The notes under the pieces were generated by a model. The model saw only the letters and a program-made list of their open reading frames with translations. It ran no database searches and was not told the DNA's origin. From NCBI GenBank assembly GCA_019414565.1, contig DXLU01000025.1:1-43198 (forward strand): a DNA stretch of 43,198 bases. Direction: 5' to 3'. Positions 25,970 through 34,624 of this stretch are shown piece after piece. The DNA comes from Collinsella sp. Lineage in GTDB: Bacteria; Actinomycetota; Coriobacteriia; Coriobacteriales; Coriobacteriaceae. A program made the position numbers and the translations under genes. The first letter of the stretch is position 1. Each line of letters begins with the position of its first letter.

Positions 25970-27127
25970 GGTCTCGATAAAGGCAGCAATGCGCGTCTCG
26001 ATCTGGCCCATGTCACCGTTGCTGTAGTCGGTCTCGATCTTCATATACGGAATACCCGCGCCCTCGACAGCCTCCTGCATGCGCGCACTCTCCACGTTAA
26101 AGGTGTGGCAGGCCTGTAGCACGCTCTCCACTACGCCATCGACATGATACTTCTCGCACATGGCCAGCGTGTTTTCCATACGACCATCGTTGGGCGTCAT
26201 GACCGAGCAGTTGATGTCCAGGTAGCGGTCGGCGATGGCACGCAGGATGTCGGGAGCCTCCGGATCGATCATCATGGCCGCCGTGCGCTCGCCCGAGCAA
26301 TCGTCCATGCACACGACCACGCCGCCATTGGACTCGATGGTACGACCGATCTTGTTGATCACGCCGCCCACCGGGCAACCAGTGATCAGAATGCGCTTGG
26401 CATCCGCCGCAACCGGGCGCTCGCCTGCGTCGTAGGCCTCGCGCAGCTTGGCGACCTTTTGCTCCAGCTGCTGCGTATAGGCCTCGATATCAAAGCTGAA
26501 CGTACCGGCAAACATAGTGCTCATCAGGTCGACGCCGCTCATGGCCGCCGGCTGGTTGGCCTGGAGGGCAAACATCTCGAGTTGCGCCGCACGCAGACGG
26601 TTGCGGCGTCGGACGGCAGCACGCAGGTCATCGTCGGTAATCGTGATGCCGTAGAAGCCCTCGAGCTCCTCCTTGAGCAGGCGGCACTCCTCGTACCAGC
26701 CTTCACGCTCGTAGGCGCGGTCGCGACCCTGCGGAAGATGCAGAATGTGCGTGCGCTTAAGCTCGTTGAGTAGCTCGTACATCTTCTTCTTGCCGTCGCA
26801 GGTGGTCTCGCCGATGATCATGTCGCTAAAGTACGTAAACGGGCACTTTTGCGAGTAGGCAAAACCGTAGGTCGACTTGATGAGCGGGCACAGGTTTGCC
26901 GGCAGCACCTTCTCGGCCTCGGGAATCACCTCATCGAACGTACCGCACAGAGCCACGCTCGCAGCCCCCGCGGCATCGATAATCTCGAGCGGCGTATAGC
27001 TGCACAAAAAGCCGACCAGGCGATTACCCGCCTGCTTATAATCCTTGACGCGAATAAACGCCGCTTTGCGTTGCTCGTTGAACTCCTCAAACGTGCGCGG
27101 CAACGGCTGCTCAATATTTTCCGACAT
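25964..27127 (-). CDS. YjiM-like double-cubane cluster anaerobic reductase
   Basis: 2-hydroxyacyl-CoA dehydratase D-subunit family, closest by recognisable sequence to E. coli YjiM: NLCPLIKSTYGF, GETTCDGKKKMYELL, ITGCPVGG and ESVLQACHTF with their cluster cysteines. Expected to hold an [Fe8S9] double cubane and reduce an unknown small substrate with electrons from the adjacent activase. 387 residues. ATG 27127 has TAAGGAGT just upstream; the frame runs on through type A copy 2 and that extension is rejected. Confidence 0.9.
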   Translation of the reverse strand: MSENIEQPLPRTFEEFNEQRKAAFIRVKDYKQAGNRLVGFLCSYTPLEIIDAAGAASVALCGTFDEVIPEAEKVLPANLCPLIKSTYGFAYSQKCPFTYFSDMIIGETTCDGKKKMYELLNELKRTHILHLPQGRDRAYEREGWYEECRLLKEELEGFYGITITDDDLRAAVRRRNRLRAAQLEMFALQANQPAAMSGVDLMSTMFAGTFSFDIEAYTQQLEQKVAKLREAYDAGERPVAADAKRILITGCPVGGVINKIGRTIESNGGVVVCMDDCSGERTAAMMIDPEAPDILRAIADRYLDINCSVMTPNDGRMENTLAMCEKYHVDGVVESVLQACHTFNVESARMQEAVEGAGIPYMKIETDYSNGDMGQIETRIAAFIETL

Positions 27128-27164
27128 ATAACTCCTTAACAAACCTTTTAACCAACCAAGGAAA

Positions 27165-27266
27165 CGGCTTTCCCAGGTGCCCGAGGTTGCCGTGAAAGAG
27201 GCGCGCCGCGTACTTTGGCACGCAAGCGACGGTTTGAACAGCAAGATCGAGTGCCTGGGGAAGCCG
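27165..27266 (+). repeat. Type A fold-back element, copy 2
   Basis: Outer arms 27165-27184 and 27247-27266 pair nearly perfectly over 20 bases. Interior blocks GAGGTTGCC, TGAAAG, CGCGTACTTTGGCACGC, GACGGTTTGAA and AGCAAGATC match copy 1 closely. It sits between the two YjiM-like genes, ending 16 bases before the stop of the upstream one. Confidence 0.75.
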
Positions 27267-27281
27267 CCGGGACGAATAGTC

Positions 27282-28565
27282 CTAAATGGTTTCCAAGAAA
27301 GCCTCAATCCTGGTTTGCAGTTGGCCTGCATCCTCGCCGGCGTAGTCGGTCGTGATGTGCATATATGGAATGCCTGCCTCCTCGGCGGCCTTCTCCACGG
27401 CAAACGACTCCATCTCGTAGAGCGTGCAGAACTGCAGGGCCACGTCGACGATGCCGTCGGCGTGCAGGTCCTTGGCCATCTGGACAATGTCCTTCATACG
27501 CTGGTCGTTGGGCGTAAAGACGGCGCAGTTGATCTTAAAGTAGCGCTCGGCGATGGCATCGAGCATCTTGTCAACCGTCTCACCGGACTCGTCGACCAGG
27601 TCCTTGTAATAGCGCGAACCCGTGCAGGACTCCTCGCCTACCACAACGCCGCCGGCCTTCTCGATGAGGTTGAACAGCTTCCAGTTGGGCACGGCCATGG
27701 GCGTGCCGGTGTACAGGATGCGCTTGGTCCCCTTGGGCGCCACGCCCTCGCCGGCCTCGACACGCTGCTCGCACTCAGCCGCCATATCGTTGATGGCCCC
27801 GGTCAGACGCGGCGTGTCGTCCATAAAGGCGGCCTGAACGGTCAGCAGACTGTCGAGACCGCTGATGGGCGCTGGGTCGGCAGCGCGCGTGGCAGCGAGG
27901 CGCTGCAGGGCGCGACGCTTCTCATTGACGGCGCGGATGGCGGCCTTCAGACGCTCAGGCGTAATCTTGACGCCACACTCTTCCTCGATCTTGGCTGCGA
28001 GCTTCTTGACCTCGGCCTTCCAGGTCACGAGCGTCGACTCGTCGTGTACGTTGGGAATATCCATGACGTACATGTTCTTTTGCGTGGCAAAGAACTCGTA
28101 GGCTTTCTTCTTGCCGTCGCAGGTGTTCTCGCCTACCACCAAGTCACTCGACTCAATGTAGGGGCAGACCTCGCCCAGCTTAAAGCCGGCAAAGCTCTTG
28201 ATGAGCGGACAAGTGTTGCGCGGCAAGTGCTCCTCGACCTTGTCGGTCGCCCAATCGGCACCCGAGCACAGACCCACGGGGATACCGTCGCAGGCGAGCA
28301 CAATCTCCTCGGGCACGTAGACGCAGAAGCTGCCCACGATCTTGGTGGCCTCGCCGGCCTCCTTCTTGTCGAGCATCTCCTTAATACGGCCGCTGTGGAT
28401 GTTGGTGGCGACAAAATCCAGGTAGGACGTGGACTTGGGGCGATTGTTCTGCGTCAGGAACATATCGCCGTACATCTGGCCCACGGCGCCCAGCAGCATG
28501 TCGTGGTCGGCAAGATTCATGCCGAGGCTCTCCCACATCGGATGGAAATCAATTTCTTCAGCCAT
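27282..28565 (-). CDS. Second YjiM-like double-cubane protein
   Basis: Paralogue of the neighbouring 25964-27127 gene: NTCPLIKSFAGF, GENTCDGKKKAYEFF, YTGTPMAVPN and CTLYEMESF. It has about 50 extra N-terminal residues and lacks a Cys in the ITGCP position (here TGTPM), so cluster ligation may differ. 427 residues. ATG 28565 has AGGGG seven bases upstream. First gene of the leftward run that ends with the desulfurase. Confidence 0.88.
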   Translation of the reverse strand: MAEEIDFHPMWESLGMNLADHDMLLGAVGQMYGDMFLTQNNRPKSTSYLDFVATNIHSGRIKEMLDKKEAGEATKIVGSFCVYVPEEIVLACDGIPVGLCSGADWATDKVEEHLPRNTCPLIKSFAGFKLGEVCPYIESSDLVVGENTCDGKKKAYEFFATQKNMYVMDIPNVHDESTLVTWKAEVKKLAAKIEEECGVKITPERLKAAIRAVNEKRRALQRLAATRAADPAPISGLDSLLTVQAAFMDDTPRLTGAINDMAAECEQRVEAGEGVAPKGTKRILYTGTPMAVPNWKLFNLIEKAGGVVVGEESCTGSRYYKDLVDESGETVDKMLDAIAERYFKINCAVFTPNDQRMKDIVQMAKDLHADGIVDVALQFCTLYEMESFAVEKAAEEAGIPYMHITTDYAGEDAGQLQTRIEAFLETI

Positions 28566-28812
28566 AACGGTTCCCCTCTCGAACCAAAAACGGATAACAG
28601 CGGTATCGATGCACGACGGACGGCGATTGCCCGACCGTGCTCAAACCCGGAATTTTAGGGAACCTGCTTTGCGGTCGATTATTTAGTTGTGCGTCGTCTC
28701 TCCCGGAGCCGTGAACATACCTGCTCATATGCGGCTCCGAGCCATATATAGGGCACGCGCGGCAACGCGGCGAATGTATGTCGTCTGCGGCATGTGCGCA
28801 CCTTCCTTTACA

Positions 28813-28831
28813 AGTTGAGGTCAACTATACC
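28813..28831 (-). promoter_or_regulatory. Candidate promoter and operator for the YjiM-like/selD run
   Basis: An AGTTGA-GG-TCAACT inverted repeat (28813-28826) overlaps a minus-strand -10 TATAGT; TTCGCA sits 17 bases further upstream as a possible -35. A repressor bound here would overlap the start point. The start lies about 250 bases ahead of the first gene. Confidence 0.45.
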
Positions 28832-28952
28832 AACGGTCATCGACCATGCGAACACCGTTGACATTCGTACGACAGCGTCGTGTGCCTTCGTTTAATAAAT
28901 AATTATCTTGTTTGATAAGAGTTTGTCATCCTTCATTCGGCGAACGGCAAAC

Positions 28953-28994
28953 AGATAAGCCGCCGAGGCATATATATCCCCGACGGCATTATCT
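28953..28994 (-). terminator. Hairpin after modC
   Basis: AGATAA plus GCCGCCGAGG pair with CCCCGACGGC plus TTATCT, with two mismatches and one bulge, starting 5 bases past the modC stop. No strong T run follows, so it may protect the 3' end as much as terminate. The rest of the 28566-28998 gap is AT-richer sequence and the promoter region noted above. Confidence 0.55.
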
Positions 28995-28998
28995 GGCG

Positions 28999-30069
28999 CT
29001 ATCGACAAACCAAATGGATCCTGCTGGCATCAAAATGCATGCGCAAAGTCTCCCCCGCCTGCGGCAACTCCTCTACAGGCACACTCACCTTGTTGACCTT
29101 CCACTGCAGGCGCGTCGGCGCATCGACACGTGGCACGTCCAACAGCACCAAGCGCTCAAAACGCGAATCGCTCACGCGAGCCACATGCAGGTCGTAGCTG
29201 TTACGACCCCGCTCTGCGCGGTTGTCCATATGGAAGTAGCTCGCACGAATACCGAGGTACGCCACGTTATCGGGAACCTCACGGCCCACGTTGAAGGTCA
29301 TGCCCCAGTCGAGGGCCTCAACTTCCTCGTCGCCGATCTTACGCGCGCGGCTCGTATTCTTGCAGCCCGTCAGGCGCAGCGCAGCCAAGGTTTGCGGCCG
29401 GCGGACCACGTCCTCGACGGAGCCGATCTCCTCCACATGCCCGTTATGCATCACGCAAATGCGCTCGCACAGGCGGCATGCCTCGTCAATATCGTGGCTC
29501 ACGTAGAGCACGGTACGGTTACAGACGTCGAACAGGTCGAGCATGTTCTGCTCAAGCGCGCTCTTGAGATACGCGTCGAGCGCGCTCATGGGCTCGTCGA
29601 ACATAAAAATGCCCGGGTGTGCCGCCACCATGCGAGCAAGCGCCACGCGTTGCTGCTGACCGCCCGAGAGGCGCACGGGGTAGCGGTCGACAAAATCGGC
29701 CAGACCGAAAATGCCCAGATAACGCTCGGCGAGCTTTTTGCGCGCGGCGGCGTCACCCGCATCCTTAACACCGGCGCAAACGTTATCGGCCACCGTCATA
29801 TTGGGAAACAGCTGATAGTTTTGGAACAGCAGGGCGCATTTTCGCTCCTGGGGCGAAAGGTTGATGCCCGTCGCAGAGTCAAAAAAGGTCATGCCGTTGA
29901 CGACGATCTTGCCCTCGTCGGGTGCCTCCACGCCGGCAATGCAGCGCAGCGTGCAGCTCTTGCCGCAACCCGAGGCGCCCAGCAGCGCCACACGCTCCTC
30001 GCCGGCATCGAGCTGAATGTCGAGGGTAAAGCCGGGATAGTGCTTTTTGATATCCAGGACAAGCGACAT
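28999..30069 (-). CDS. modC: Molybdate ABC transporter ATP-binding protein
   Basis: ABC ATPase: Walker A GASGCGKSC near residue 31, Q-loop LFQNYQLFP, signature LSGGQQQRVALARM, Walker B FMFDEPMSALD and switch His in VSHDIDE. The C-terminal 130 residues are MOP/TOBE-like in position but not easily recognised. It starts a few bases after the modB stop, with GGAGG ahead. 356 residues. Confidence 0.92.
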   Translation of the reverse strand: MSLVLDIKKHYPGFTLDIQLDAGEERVALLGASGCGKSCTLRCIAGVEAPDEGKIVVNGMTFFDSATGINLSPQERKCALLFQNYQLFPNMTVADNVCAGVKDAGDAAARKKLAERYLGIFGLADFVDRYPVRLSGGQQQRVALARMVAAHPGIFMFDEPMSALDAYLKSALEQNMLDLFDVCNRTVLYVSHDIDEACRLCERICVMHNGHVEEIGSVEDVVRRPQTLAALRLTGCKNTSRARKIGDEEVEALDWGMTFNVGREVPDNVAYLGIRASYFHMDNRAERGRNSYDLHVARVSDSRFERLVLLDVPRVDAPTRLQWKVNKVSVPVEELPQAGETLRMHFDASRIHLVCR

Positions 30070-30072
30070 GGT

Positions 30073-31515
30073 CTATCGACCTCCCTTCGAGACGGCGTCA
30101 TCGCGCATAAGCTCGGCCAGCGCCTCGCGATCGATACGCAAGGCATCGCCGCCCGCCGGGTCGAGCGAATCGCCCTGTCCGGCGAGATCTTTGGCCTGTT
30201 TGCGCTCTGCACGGGAGAGACCACGCTCGCGATACTTTTGCGAATGCGCCGTATACATGTTGATGAACAGAATGACCAGGAAGCTGAACGCAATTACGAC
30301 CACGACCCAAAAGAGGGCCACCGACGTGTTGCCGCCCATCCACTCAAAGTAGATGGCGATGGGGATGGTCTGGGTAATGCCGGCGTAGTTGCCCGCAAAG
30401 AACAGGGTGCAGCCAAACTCGCCCATGGCACGCGCGAAGGCAAGCACCGCGCCGGCGGCAATCGAGGGCCAGCCAAGCGGCATCATAAGCTTGGTAAAGA
30501 TGCGACGCTCGGACCATCCCAGGGTTCGCGCGGCATCGAGCATCTGCGTGTCAAGGCTCTCAAAGGCTCCGAGCGCCGTGCGGTAGACCAGCGGAAACGA
30601 CACAACGACGGCCGAAATGACCGCCGCGGGCCAGGTAAAGACGATCGAGATGCCGTGCGCGATGAGCCACTGGCCCACCCCGGTCGAGCGGCCAAACAGC
30701 ATGAGGAGCAGAAAGCCGCAGACCGTGGGCGGCAGCACCATAGGAATCGTAAAGACTGAATCGAGCAGGCCCTTGATGCGACTCGAGGTACCCATAGTCT
30801 TCCACGCGGCAAACAGGCCCAGCGCAAAGGCAATCACCAGGGCAAGGCCACTCGTTTTAATGGACACCCAAAACGGGCGGTAGTCGATGCCGCCTAAAAA
30901 GGAGGCCAGAGAGGTCAAGGGGCCCTGCTCATCCCGCAATACGACAGACGATGCTTCTACCATTTGAGCGCTATCAAGCCAACGCGCGCCGCCCTTGGCA
31001 TCACCCGAGGCCGATGCAATCACCACATAGCGGTCCCCATCCGCACCGCGCTCGTCAAAGCCATAGGTATACCCGCCGGCATCAAACGTTGTTTCCGCCG
31101 TAACATACCAAGGAAGATCAACGTCCCCTAGCTGCGCACCTCCCATGGAGTTTGCGCTGTCGAGCTCACAGACGAGGGCCTTGAGACCCGATACGCACTC
31201 GTTGTCCTGCGGATCCAATCCATACTTCTCGGCCGCCTTGGGCGATATCCACACCACAACGCGATCGGCAGCAGGCGCCACTACAAGGTCCACATCCTCG
31301 TCAACGGGAAACCGGTAGCCCTCAGGCTGGCCCTCCATAGCACGAGCGGTCCCCTTGGCCAACCGCTCAAAACCCTCGATCCCATAGGAAAGCCCATGAG
31401 CGGTCGCAGCAACCTGGGCCCCGTCCTCAGCGACCCCAGCAAACGCAAATCCCGGCACCCAGCAAAGCGCGAAGGTCAAAGCACAGGCGACAAGCATGCG
31501 GAATCTATTAAGCAC
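30073..31515 (-). CDS. modB: Molybdate ABC transporter permease with an N-terminal extracytoplasmic domain
   Basis: The C-terminal roughly 250 residues are a normal ModB-type permease with several membrane helices and the EAA-loop-like segment LDAARTLGWSERRIFTKLMMP. Unusually it is preceded by a signal-like helix (MLVACALTFALCWVPGFAFA) and about 180 soluble residues containing DLVVAPAADRVVVWISPKAAEKYG, and ends with a 50-residue charged tail. GTG 31515 has GGAG six bases upstream; total 480 residues versus about 220-270 for usual ModB. The added domain could sit outside the membrane near ModA. Confidence 0.88.
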   Translation of the reverse strand: MLNRFRMLVACALTFALCWVPGFAFAGVAEDGAQVAATAHGLSYGIEGFERLAKGTARAMEGQPEGYRFPVDEDVDLVVAPAADRVVVWISPKAAEKYGLDPQDNECVSGLKALVCELDSANSMGGAQLGDVDLPWYVTAETTFDAGGYTYGFDERGADGDRYVVIASASGDAKGGARWLDSAQMVEASSVVLRDEQGPLTSLASFLGGIDYRPFWVSIKTSGLALVIAFALGLFAAWKTMGTSSRIKGLLDSVFTIPMVLPPTVCGFLLLMLFGRSTGVGQWLIAHGISIVFTWPAAVISAVVVSFPLVYRTALGAFESLDTQMLDAARTLGWSERRIFTKLMMPLGWPSIAAGAVLAFARAMGEFGCTLFFAGNYAGITQTIPIAIYFEWMGGNTSVALFWVVVVIAFSFLVILFINMYTAHSQKYRERGLSRAERKQAKDLAGQGDSLDPAGGDALRIDREALAELMRDDAVSKGGR

Positions 31516-31583
31516 GAAAAGCTCCAAGCGAATACAAGGACGAAGTGAAACACAAAACGATGGAATTATCGCGCCAAGCCGCA

Positions 31584-32456
31584 CTACTCGGAAAGCTCAA
31601 AGCCGTACTTAGCCCAAATCTTCTGAGCCTTCTTGTTGGTCAGACAGAAGTCGATAAACGCCTTGGCCTCGTCGGCGTGCTCGGAGCTCTCGGCAACGGC
31701 GCCCGGGTACACGATGGGCTTGTGCGAATCCTCGGGGCACACGAAGGCCTCCTCGATGCCGCCATAGCGGAAGATATCGGAGCTGTAAACAAAACCGGCC
31801 ACGCAGTCGCCCGTAGAGACGTAAGACGCAGCGGTGCCGACCTTGTCGGCCAGGGCCACCTTGTCGGCGATCTCGGGAGCATACTCGCCGTCGTCGCCTT
31901 CGGTGCCGGTGTAGAGGCCCACGGAAGCCAACGCCTGGTTGGCGTACTTGCCGGCGGGGACGGTCTTGGCGTCGCCGATGGCGATCTTGCCGTCCAGGTT
32001 CGCGACGCCGGCGATGGCCTCGATCTTGGTGTCGGAGCCCTCAGCGCGAATGATCACAAGATCGTTGACGAACATATCCTCACGCGTGTCGGCATCGACG
32101 AGCTCGACGGCCTCGGCGTCGTCCATGGTGCCCTTGGAAGCGGTGATGAGCACGTCGACCGTGGCACCGGCGCGCATCTGCTCAACGAGGTCGCCAGACG
32201 CCTTAAACTGCGTGTCGGCAAACGTGGTACCGGTCTGCTCGGTGTAAAGCTCCTGAACCTCGGGCAGAGCCTTCTCGAGCGAGTTGGCGGCAAAGACCTG
32301 CAGCTCGACAGCTTTCTTGGAAGATGCCTTAGCAGAACCGGCATCGGAGCCAGTCGGCTCAGACGTCTTGTTGCCAGAGCAGCCGGCAAGGCCAAGGCCG
32401 GCAGCGGCGACAGCAGAGAGCGAGACGAATCCGCGGCGAGAAACCATATCGAACAT
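31584..32456 (-). CDS. modA: Molybdate-binding lipoprotein
   Basis: Substrate-binding component for molybdate or tungstate. The N-terminus has SRRGF, a Tat-like pair, and the lipobox LAGC, so it is likely exported and lipid-anchored. The mature part follows ModA patterns: VFAANSLEKALPEV, DTQFKASGDLVEQM, VDVLITASKGTM. 290 residues. ATG 32456 follows AAAGGG; a TTG two codons earlier is an alternative. Confidence 0.92.
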   Translation of the reverse strand: MFDMVSRRGFVSLSAVAAAGLGLAGCSGNKTSEPTGSDAGSAKASSKKAVELQVFAANSLEKALPEVQELYTEQTGTTFADTQFKASGDLVEQMRAGATVDVLITASKGTMDDAEAVELVDADTREDMFVNDLVIIRAEGSDTKIEAIAGVANLDGKIAIGDAKTVPAGKYANQALASVGLYTGTEGDDGEYAPEIADKVALADKVGTAASYVSTGDCVAGFVYSSDIFRYGGIEEAFVCPEDSHKPIVYPGAVAESSEHADEAKAFIDFCLTNKKAQKIWAKYGFELSE

Positions 32457-32531
32457 GTTCAACCCTTTCGGACCTTATGCCCGGGTACCCCACCGCGGGC
32501 TTTATTCTGTAATTAGATTATACTTCGGTGC

Positions 32532-32568
32532 GAATAATGATTATGAGAAATTATTCTCGTCTGAGAAT
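32532..32568. promoter_or_regulatory. Overlapping AT-rich inverted repeats upstream of modA
   Basis: GAATAAT/ATTATTC (32532-32538, 32550-32556) and ATTCTC/GAGAAT (32553-32558, 32563-32568) overlap. A TATAAT lies downstream toward modA. They may be sites for a molybdate-responsive or metal-responsive regulator; no ModE gene is in the window. Confidence 0.45.
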
Positions 32569-32618
32569 ATAGTTTCAAGCATGCCTACAGAATGCCGTCC
32601 CCTTGGGCGCAAATAAAA

Positions 32619-32647
32619 GGCGGAGCAGCCGTTCAGGTCGCTCCGCC
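32619..32647 (-). terminator. Terminator after mog
   Basis: GGCGGAGC-rich stem of 12 pairs with one mismatch, loop of five, then TTTTATTTG on the minus strand. Confidence 0.8.
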
Positions 32648-32660
32648 GCAGGTAAACCGC

Positions 32661-33140
32661 TTAGTTGGTATGTCCGCCGCCCGCTGTCATCTGAGCCGCA
32701 TGCTCCAGCTGGTCCGCTATGGCCTCCCAGCTTTCGCGAGCGGCCTTCGTAGAACCGGGAAAGTTTACGACAAGTGTATGACCTCGTTGCATGCAAATAG
32801 CGCGCGAGAGCATGGCGCGGCGCGTCTTGGTCATCGAGTACGCACGGATCGCCTCGGCAATACCCGGCACCTCGCGATCGCAGACGGCACGCGTCGCCTC
32901 GGGCGTCACATCGCGCATCGAAAGCCCCGTGCCGCCGCAGGTGAGCACGACATTGGCGTGGCACTCATCGGCGGCTTCCACAATGGCATCACCGATCTCG
33001 CTGACGTCGTCGCGCACGACCAGATGTGAGACGACCGTCCAGCCCTGCGCCTCGATAAGTTCCTCGAGTGCGGCTCCAGCCTCGTCCTGGGCAAGGTCCC
33101 GCGTATCCGAACACGTCACGATCGATATCTTCAGCTCCAT
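32661..33140 (-). CDS. mog: Molybdopterin adenylyltransferase (MogA/MoaB family)
   Basis: Adenylates molybdopterin before Mo insertion by MoeA. The signature TCGGTGLSMRDVTPEATRAV and the later NFPGSTKAARES segment are diagnostic. 159 residues. ATG 33140 has AGGAGG six bases upstream, and the moeA stop lies inside that site, so moeA and mog are coupled. Confidence 0.93.
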   Translation of the reverse strand: MELKISIVTCSDTRDLAQDEAGAALEELIEAQGWTVVSHLVVRDDVSEIGDAIVEAADECHANVVLTCGGTGLSMRDVTPEATRAVCDREVPGIAEAIRAYSMTKTRRAMLSRAICMQRGHTLVVNFPGSTKAARESWEAIADQLEHAAQMTAGGGHTN

Positions 33141-33150
33141 AGCATTCCTC

Positions 33151-34413
33151 CTACAACACGGCGCCCTCAGGCAGGTCGACACGCACAACATCCACGATGT
33201 CGCCCGCCTTGAGCTCGCACGGACCTTCGTCAATACGCAGCAGGCAGTTGGCCCGCTGCATCGTGCCGAGCAACGCCGAATTCTGCGTCTTGGCCTCGGT
33301 CACCAACAGCTCACCGGTCTCGGGGCCGCGCAAAACCGTGGCGCGATCGAAGAAGCGGCGATGCTGTCGCTTTTTCACGCCGTGCGTGAGCATCGCCTGC
33401 TGCACGGGACGCGCCCCCTCGGCAAAACCGCGCATCTTGCGGATCGCCGGGCGGGCGAGCATCTCAAAGCCCACATACGCCGCCGCGGGATTGCCCGAAA
33501 GCCCCAGATACGGCTTGCCGCCGAGCAGCCCAAACGTGATGGCCTTGCCCGGACGCATCGAGATGCGGTCAAACAGCACCTCGCCCTCGCGCTGGACCAG
33601 CGCCGTCACGTAGTCGTAGTCGCCTGCCGAGGCGCCACCGCTCGTAATGACAAAATCGCACTCCTGCACGGCACGATGCACCAGCTCGGCAATCGCCCGC
33701 TCATCATCGGGCGCAATGCCGTAGAACACGGGCTCGGCGCCGGCATCGAGCGCCTCGGCCATCAACGCCGACGAGTTGGAGTCGCGAATCTGCCCGCGCG
33801 CCGGCAGCTCGTTCGGCGCGACCAGCTCCGTGCCCAGCGAGATGATGCCCACGCGCGGAGCGGCATGGACCTTCACGCTCGCGTAACCGGCGCTCGCCAG
33901 CAAGCCAGCGCCCGCCGGAGCCACGACCTCGCCGGCGTGCATCACAACATCGCCAGCATGGGCCTCCTCGGCGGCAGAGCGAACGTTCTCCCCCACCTTT
34001 GTCGGCGCCGAGAACCTCGCACGCGAGCCCTCGTTGCCATCGCCGTCGAGCACATCAACGATCTCGTATTTCACAACGGCATCGGCACCTTCGGGCACCG
34101 GCGCGCCCGTCATGATGCGGACCGTCTCGCCCGCGCCAATTGTGCCCTCAAACACATGGCCCGTGGCCTCGTGTCCGATAACGTCGAGCGTCACCGGCGC
34201 CTCACCAGATGCCTGCGCCAAATCCGCCGAGCGCACGGCATATCCGTCCATAGCGCTGTTGGCAAACGGCGAGATGTCGATATCGGCCACCGCGTCCTCT
34301 GCCAAGGGAAGACCGGCGGCCTGCCACACGGGAATCTCGACAACTCCGGTGCGATTCACGTGCGACAAGACGATCGCCTGTGCGTCCTCCAACGGAATGA
34401 GTTTCTCTGCCAT
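33151..34413 (-). CDS. moeA: Molybdopterin molybdenumtransferase
   Basis: Inserts molybdate into adenylated molybdopterin. Family segments: FANSAMDGYAVRSAD, RIMTGAPVPEGADAVV, VTSGGASAGDYDYV and GLSGNPAAAYVGF. About 420 residues, typical of MoeA. ATG 34413 has AGAGG five bases ahead; the frame starts slightly earlier without a ribosome binding site. Operon with mog, directly upstream of modABC. Confidence 0.95.
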   Translation of the reverse strand: MAEKLIPLEDAQAIVLSHVNRTGVVEIPVWQAAGLPLAEDAVADIDISPFANSAMDGYAVRSADLAQASGEAPVTLDVIGHEATGHVFEGTIGAGETVRIMTGAPVPEGADAVVKYEIVDVLDGDGNEGSRARFSAPTKVGENVRSAAEEAHAGDVVMHAGEVVAPAGAGLLASAGYASVKVHAAPRVGIISLGTELVAPNELPARGQIRDSNSSALMAEALDAGAEPVFYGIAPDDERAIAELVHRAVQECDFVITSGGASAGDYDYVTALVQREGEVLFDRISMRPGKAITFGLLGGKPYLGLSGNPAAAYVGFEMLARPAIRKMRGFAEGARPVQQAMLTHGVKKRQHRRFFDRATVLRGPETGELLVTEAKTQNSALLGTMQRANCLLRIDEGPCELKAGDIVDVVRVDLPEGAVL

Positions 34414-34589
34414 ATACACCTCTAGCATGCAACGGCGCACATCACGGGCGCCGATTCTTTATGTTTATCTCAGTATAATCCCGCGCCGCACGACGGCGAC
34501 ACGGCCCGTGCCCACGAATACACCTGTCGGTAACGGACGGCGAAACAGAACCAAAACCAACCAGCCGGTTTGTCACGTTTGGCACGTTC

Positions 34590-34595
34590 TATAAT
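34590..34595 (+). promoter_or_regulatory. Candidate -10 box for the ClC gene
   Basis: Perfect TATAAT 25-30 bases before ATG 34625. The only -35-like hexamer (TTGTCA) is 14 bases upstream, which is short. Confidence 0.5.
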
Positions 34596-34624
34596 GCTCG
34601 TGTTGCAACCCAAAAGAGGAACGT

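Noticed and set aside
25862..27266. Type A elements as integron attC sites or CRISPR repeats
   Set aside because: No GTTRRRY core and no integrase or repeat-spacer array; only widely spaced single copies.
27128..27487. N-terminal extension of the YjiM-like protein through the type A element
   Set aside because: A strong ribosome binding site precedes ATG 27127, and the extension resembles the neighbouring gene read out of frame.
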